A stretch of DNA of 64,000 nucleotides, taken from positions 3,224,001 through 3,288,000 of the forward strand of contig OZ252008.1 of the NCBI GenBank assembly GCA_965246995.1, read 5' to 3'. The position numbers were made by a program, and so were the translations under genes. This document shows, piece by piece, positions 62,180 through 64,000 of the stretch (within the stretch, counting starts at the first letter, position 1; every line of letters begins with the position of its first letter). The notes below the pieces were generated by a model that was not told the DNA's origin, ran no database searches, and saw nothing but the letters and a program-made list of their open reading frames with translations. This DNA is from VXRJ01 sp965246995 (GTDB taxonomy: Bacteria > Acidobacteriota > Vicinamibacteria > Vicinamibacterales > UBA8438).

Positions 62180-64000
62180 CTACTGCTGTCCGGCGCTGCC
62201 GGATATGGACGTTCCGCTCGGCTGAAGGTGCGTCACCGACTCCGTGACGCTGTCGATCTTCTCGCGGGAATAGAAGATGGGGACATACCGGTCACGGGCC
62301 CACACTTCGAACAGGTCACGGTAGTGGGGGTTGTCGGGATCGCCCGACTGGCCGGGCGTGTTGAGACCGACCGAGTTGTCCCAGTCGGCGGTATCGGTGA
62401 TCAGCATGAATGACGCGCCGGAAGTCTGGTTGTCGCCGTTGCCGGTGTTGTGAACGGTCCCGGCGTAGCCGCCGCGCGGGAGCGGGCCGACATCCAGGCG
62501 GCGTCGCAGATCCTCGTTCACCGCGGCGCTCATCGGGTGACGGATGAGCGCGTGCTTGAACTGCTCGCCGCCGTAGCGCCAGGTGGTCGTCTCGCGTGTG
62601 CCGAAACGCGCCTCCAGGCTGTCGAGCGCGGCGGCCAGCGTGTCGCGCAGCACCCTGTCGCGTCCGGCGATCGGGTCGTCGCCGAAGCGGCCGTCGGGCG
62701 CCGTCAGCCAGTCGATCATCCGCTTCGTATTGATGCCCTGGAGGTAGTCGCGAACCGATTCCGGCACCACCACATCATGGACGGCAGCGCGTAGCGCCCG
62801 GTTCCAGCTCACATAGATCGCCGCTTCGACGGAATCCTTGTCGAGCACCGCATCCCAGGCCAGCAGCATCTCGCGGGCGCGGCCGGAACGCTCGTCCAGC
62901 CCCGGGACGTCCCGCAACAGCGGCACCAGGTTGCGCGCGGCGACCGATACCTCGTCCATCTGCAGCCGCATGTTGTCGATGATGGTCATGTGCCGCGTGT
63001 TGGCGAGGACTTCTTCCACGCGCGCGGCGCGCATCTGATCACCCCAGGTGTAGTGGAGCGCCTCCCAATAGGGATAGCGGTCCGGGACGTCGAGAATCGT
63101 GTAGTTGTTCGCGGTTCCGAAGTACCCCTTCTCCGGATTGAGGACACTCGGCAACGCCTTGATCGGCAGGAAACCGTCCCACTCGTAACGACCGTCGCCC
63201 GGCACCGGCACCAGACCGCTATGGTTCGGCCGGATCGGCGAGACCCCGACCGCCTGGTACCCGATGTTGCCGGCGCGGTCGGCCCAGACCATGTTCTCCG
63301 ACGGGATCCGGCTGTAGTTGCACGCCTCGACGAACTCTTCCCATGTCGTTGCCTGATCCATGCGGAGGCTCGCGAGGTACGGCGCCGAGCCGTAGTCGAG
63401 CCATGCCGCGGCGACGGCGTAGGCAACGTTGTTCGCCGGATCCTCGAAGACCACCGGGCCGTGGCGCGTGTACTTCAGCTCCACCTCGGCGTCCGCTTCA
63501 CCCTTGACCGGGATCGTGTCGGTCATGACCATCATCGATTCCCAGCCGCCCAGGTACCGGTACTGGTTCGGGTCGGCCGGGTTGGTCTCGTAGACGTACA
63601 GGTCCTCGTTGTCCTGGCCGAAGACCGTCAGTCCCCAGGCGCCCTGCTCGTTGTGGCCGATCGACACCCCAGGCAACACCGGCTCGCCGCCGCCGATGAC
63701 ATCCCATCCCGGCGCCACCAGGTGGACCCAGTATCGAAGCGACGGCGCCGACTGCGCACGGTGCGGATCGTTGGCCATGATCGGATAGCCGCCGAGCGTT
63801 CGCGTCCCGTGCACCACCCAGTTGTTGCTGCCGATAGCGTCCTGTTCCTGCCCCGTCAGATCCAGTTCGGACGGCATGGCCGCCGCCAGACGCTCGTGCG
63901 TCTCACGATCACCCCGGTATGCGACCGTGATGTCCTCCGGCTCGAAGCGAACCGGGCGCCGGTGGGCCCGGTAGCGGTCGAGGATCCGGGATGACAGGAG
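62180..64000 (-). CDS. Penicillin acylase-family Ntn hydrolase (partial, 5' end outside window)
   Basis: The frame is open to the right edge of the window and ends at the stop at 62180; 606 residues are present, and the signal peptide and alpha-subunit start lie outside. The autocleavage and catalytic site is IGSNNWVVHG, where the mature beta chain would begin at the Ser, in the AIGSNNWVV context of the family. Further family blocks are MANDPHRAQSAPSLRYWVHL, LPGVSIGHNEQGAWGLTVFG and VENTGxxxx-like HNTGNGDNQTSGASF. It hydrolyses amide bonds of acylated amines; acyl-homoserine lactones or penicillins are possible, but unproven. Confidence 0.93.
   Translation of the reverse strand, partial: LLSSRILDRYRAHRRPVRFEPEDITVAYRGDRETHERLAAAMPSELDLTGQEQDAIGSNNWVVHGTRTLGGYPIMANDPHRAQSAPSLRYWVHLVAPGWDVIGGGEPVLPGVSIGHNEQGAWGLTVFGQDNEDLYVYETNPADPNQYRYLGGWESMMVMTDTIPVKGEADAEVELKYTRHGPVVFEDPANNVAYAVAAAWLDYGSAPYLASLRMDQATTWEEFVEACNYSRIPSENMVWADRAGNIGYQAVGVSPIRPNHSGLVPVPGDGRYEWDGFLPIKALPSVLNPEKGYFGTANNYTILDVPDRYPYWEALHYTWGDQMRAARVEEVLANTRHMTIIDNMRLQMDEVSVAARNLVPLLRDVPGLDERSGRAREMLLAWDAVLDKDSVEAAIYVSWNRALRAAVHDVVVPESVRDYLQGINTKRMIDWLTAPDGRFGDDPIAGRDRVLRDTLAAALDSLEARFGTRETTTWRYGGEQFKHALIRHPMSAAVNEDLRRRLDVGPLPRGGYAGTVHNTGNGDNQTSGASFMLITDTADWDNSVGLNTPGQSGDPDNPHYRDLFEVWARDRYVPIFYSREKIDSVTESVTHLQPSGTSISGSAGQQ

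Overview
The window is high-GC DNA from a Gram-negative bacterium, most likely an uncultured member of the Acidobacteriota (Vicinamibacteria-like). The evidence is the gene mix: an Oar-type TonB-dependent receptor with an N-terminal carboxypeptidase-regulatory domain, paired DUF1592/DUF1552 exported proteins, secreted ankyrin, Kelch, NHL, LVIVD and PQQ beta-propeller proteins, a VWFA-type secreted protein fragment, and many short secreted proteins typical of that phylum. Taxonomy is inferred from gene content only. I see no tRNA, rRNA, CRISPR array, phage module or replication origin.

Layout. 1-3.3 kb: a partial haem-binding secreted protein, then a PQQ-propeller, cupin and cytochrome c set. 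3.3-7.7 kb: a two-domain lipocalin-like gene split by two adjacent insertion sequences (IS1380 and IS1182 type), each flanked by CTAG; removing both with one CTAG rejoins the gene in frame. 7.7-16.8 kb: ankyrin protein and two mirror-image DUF1592/DUF1552 pairs read outward from a shared start region, with a 176-bp CTAG-flanked MITE in the second pair. 16.8-18.7 kb: two type II toxin-antitoxin operons, one with a PIN toxin carrying an extra C-terminal domain. 18.7-24.7 kb: a dehydrogenase/reductase, then a three-gene run (PQQ sugar dehydrogenase fused to two carboxymuconolactone decarboxylase-like domains, a cyclase-family hydrolase, an NHL propeller). 24.7-30 kb: an Rsm22-like methyltransferase, patatin, a DNA alkyltransferase, a PQQ dehydrogenase and a thioesterase. 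30-35.5 kb: a small BamA/TamA-like barrel with a partner gene, a Na/Ca exchanger, a NicO-like transporter and larE. 35.5-41.3 kb: an M16 peptidase pair, a serine hydrolase and a PQQ-like propeller. 41.6-48.7 kb: a repeat-rich PEGA protein, a DUF2007 protein, three alpha/beta hydrolases and an outer-membrane barrel. 48.8-53 kb: a membrane alkaline-phosphatase-superfamily enzyme with no conventional start codon, a PIN gene remnant, a secreted protein, and a receptor gene and a VWFA gene both cut off at one junction. 53-64 kb: a DUF305-LVIVD protein, a PQQ alcohol dehydrogenase, an MpaB-like oxygenase, a frameshifted second IS1380 element, a Kelch protein and a partial penicillin acylase.

Taken together, most genes encode exported oxidoreductases, hydrolases and beta-propellers, which suits a periplasm-centred heterotrophic lifestyle. 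The most unusual features are the CTAG-directed mobile elements, the reconstructable split lipocalin gene, the PIN toxin with an added domain, and the sugar dehydrogenase-decarboxylase fusion.
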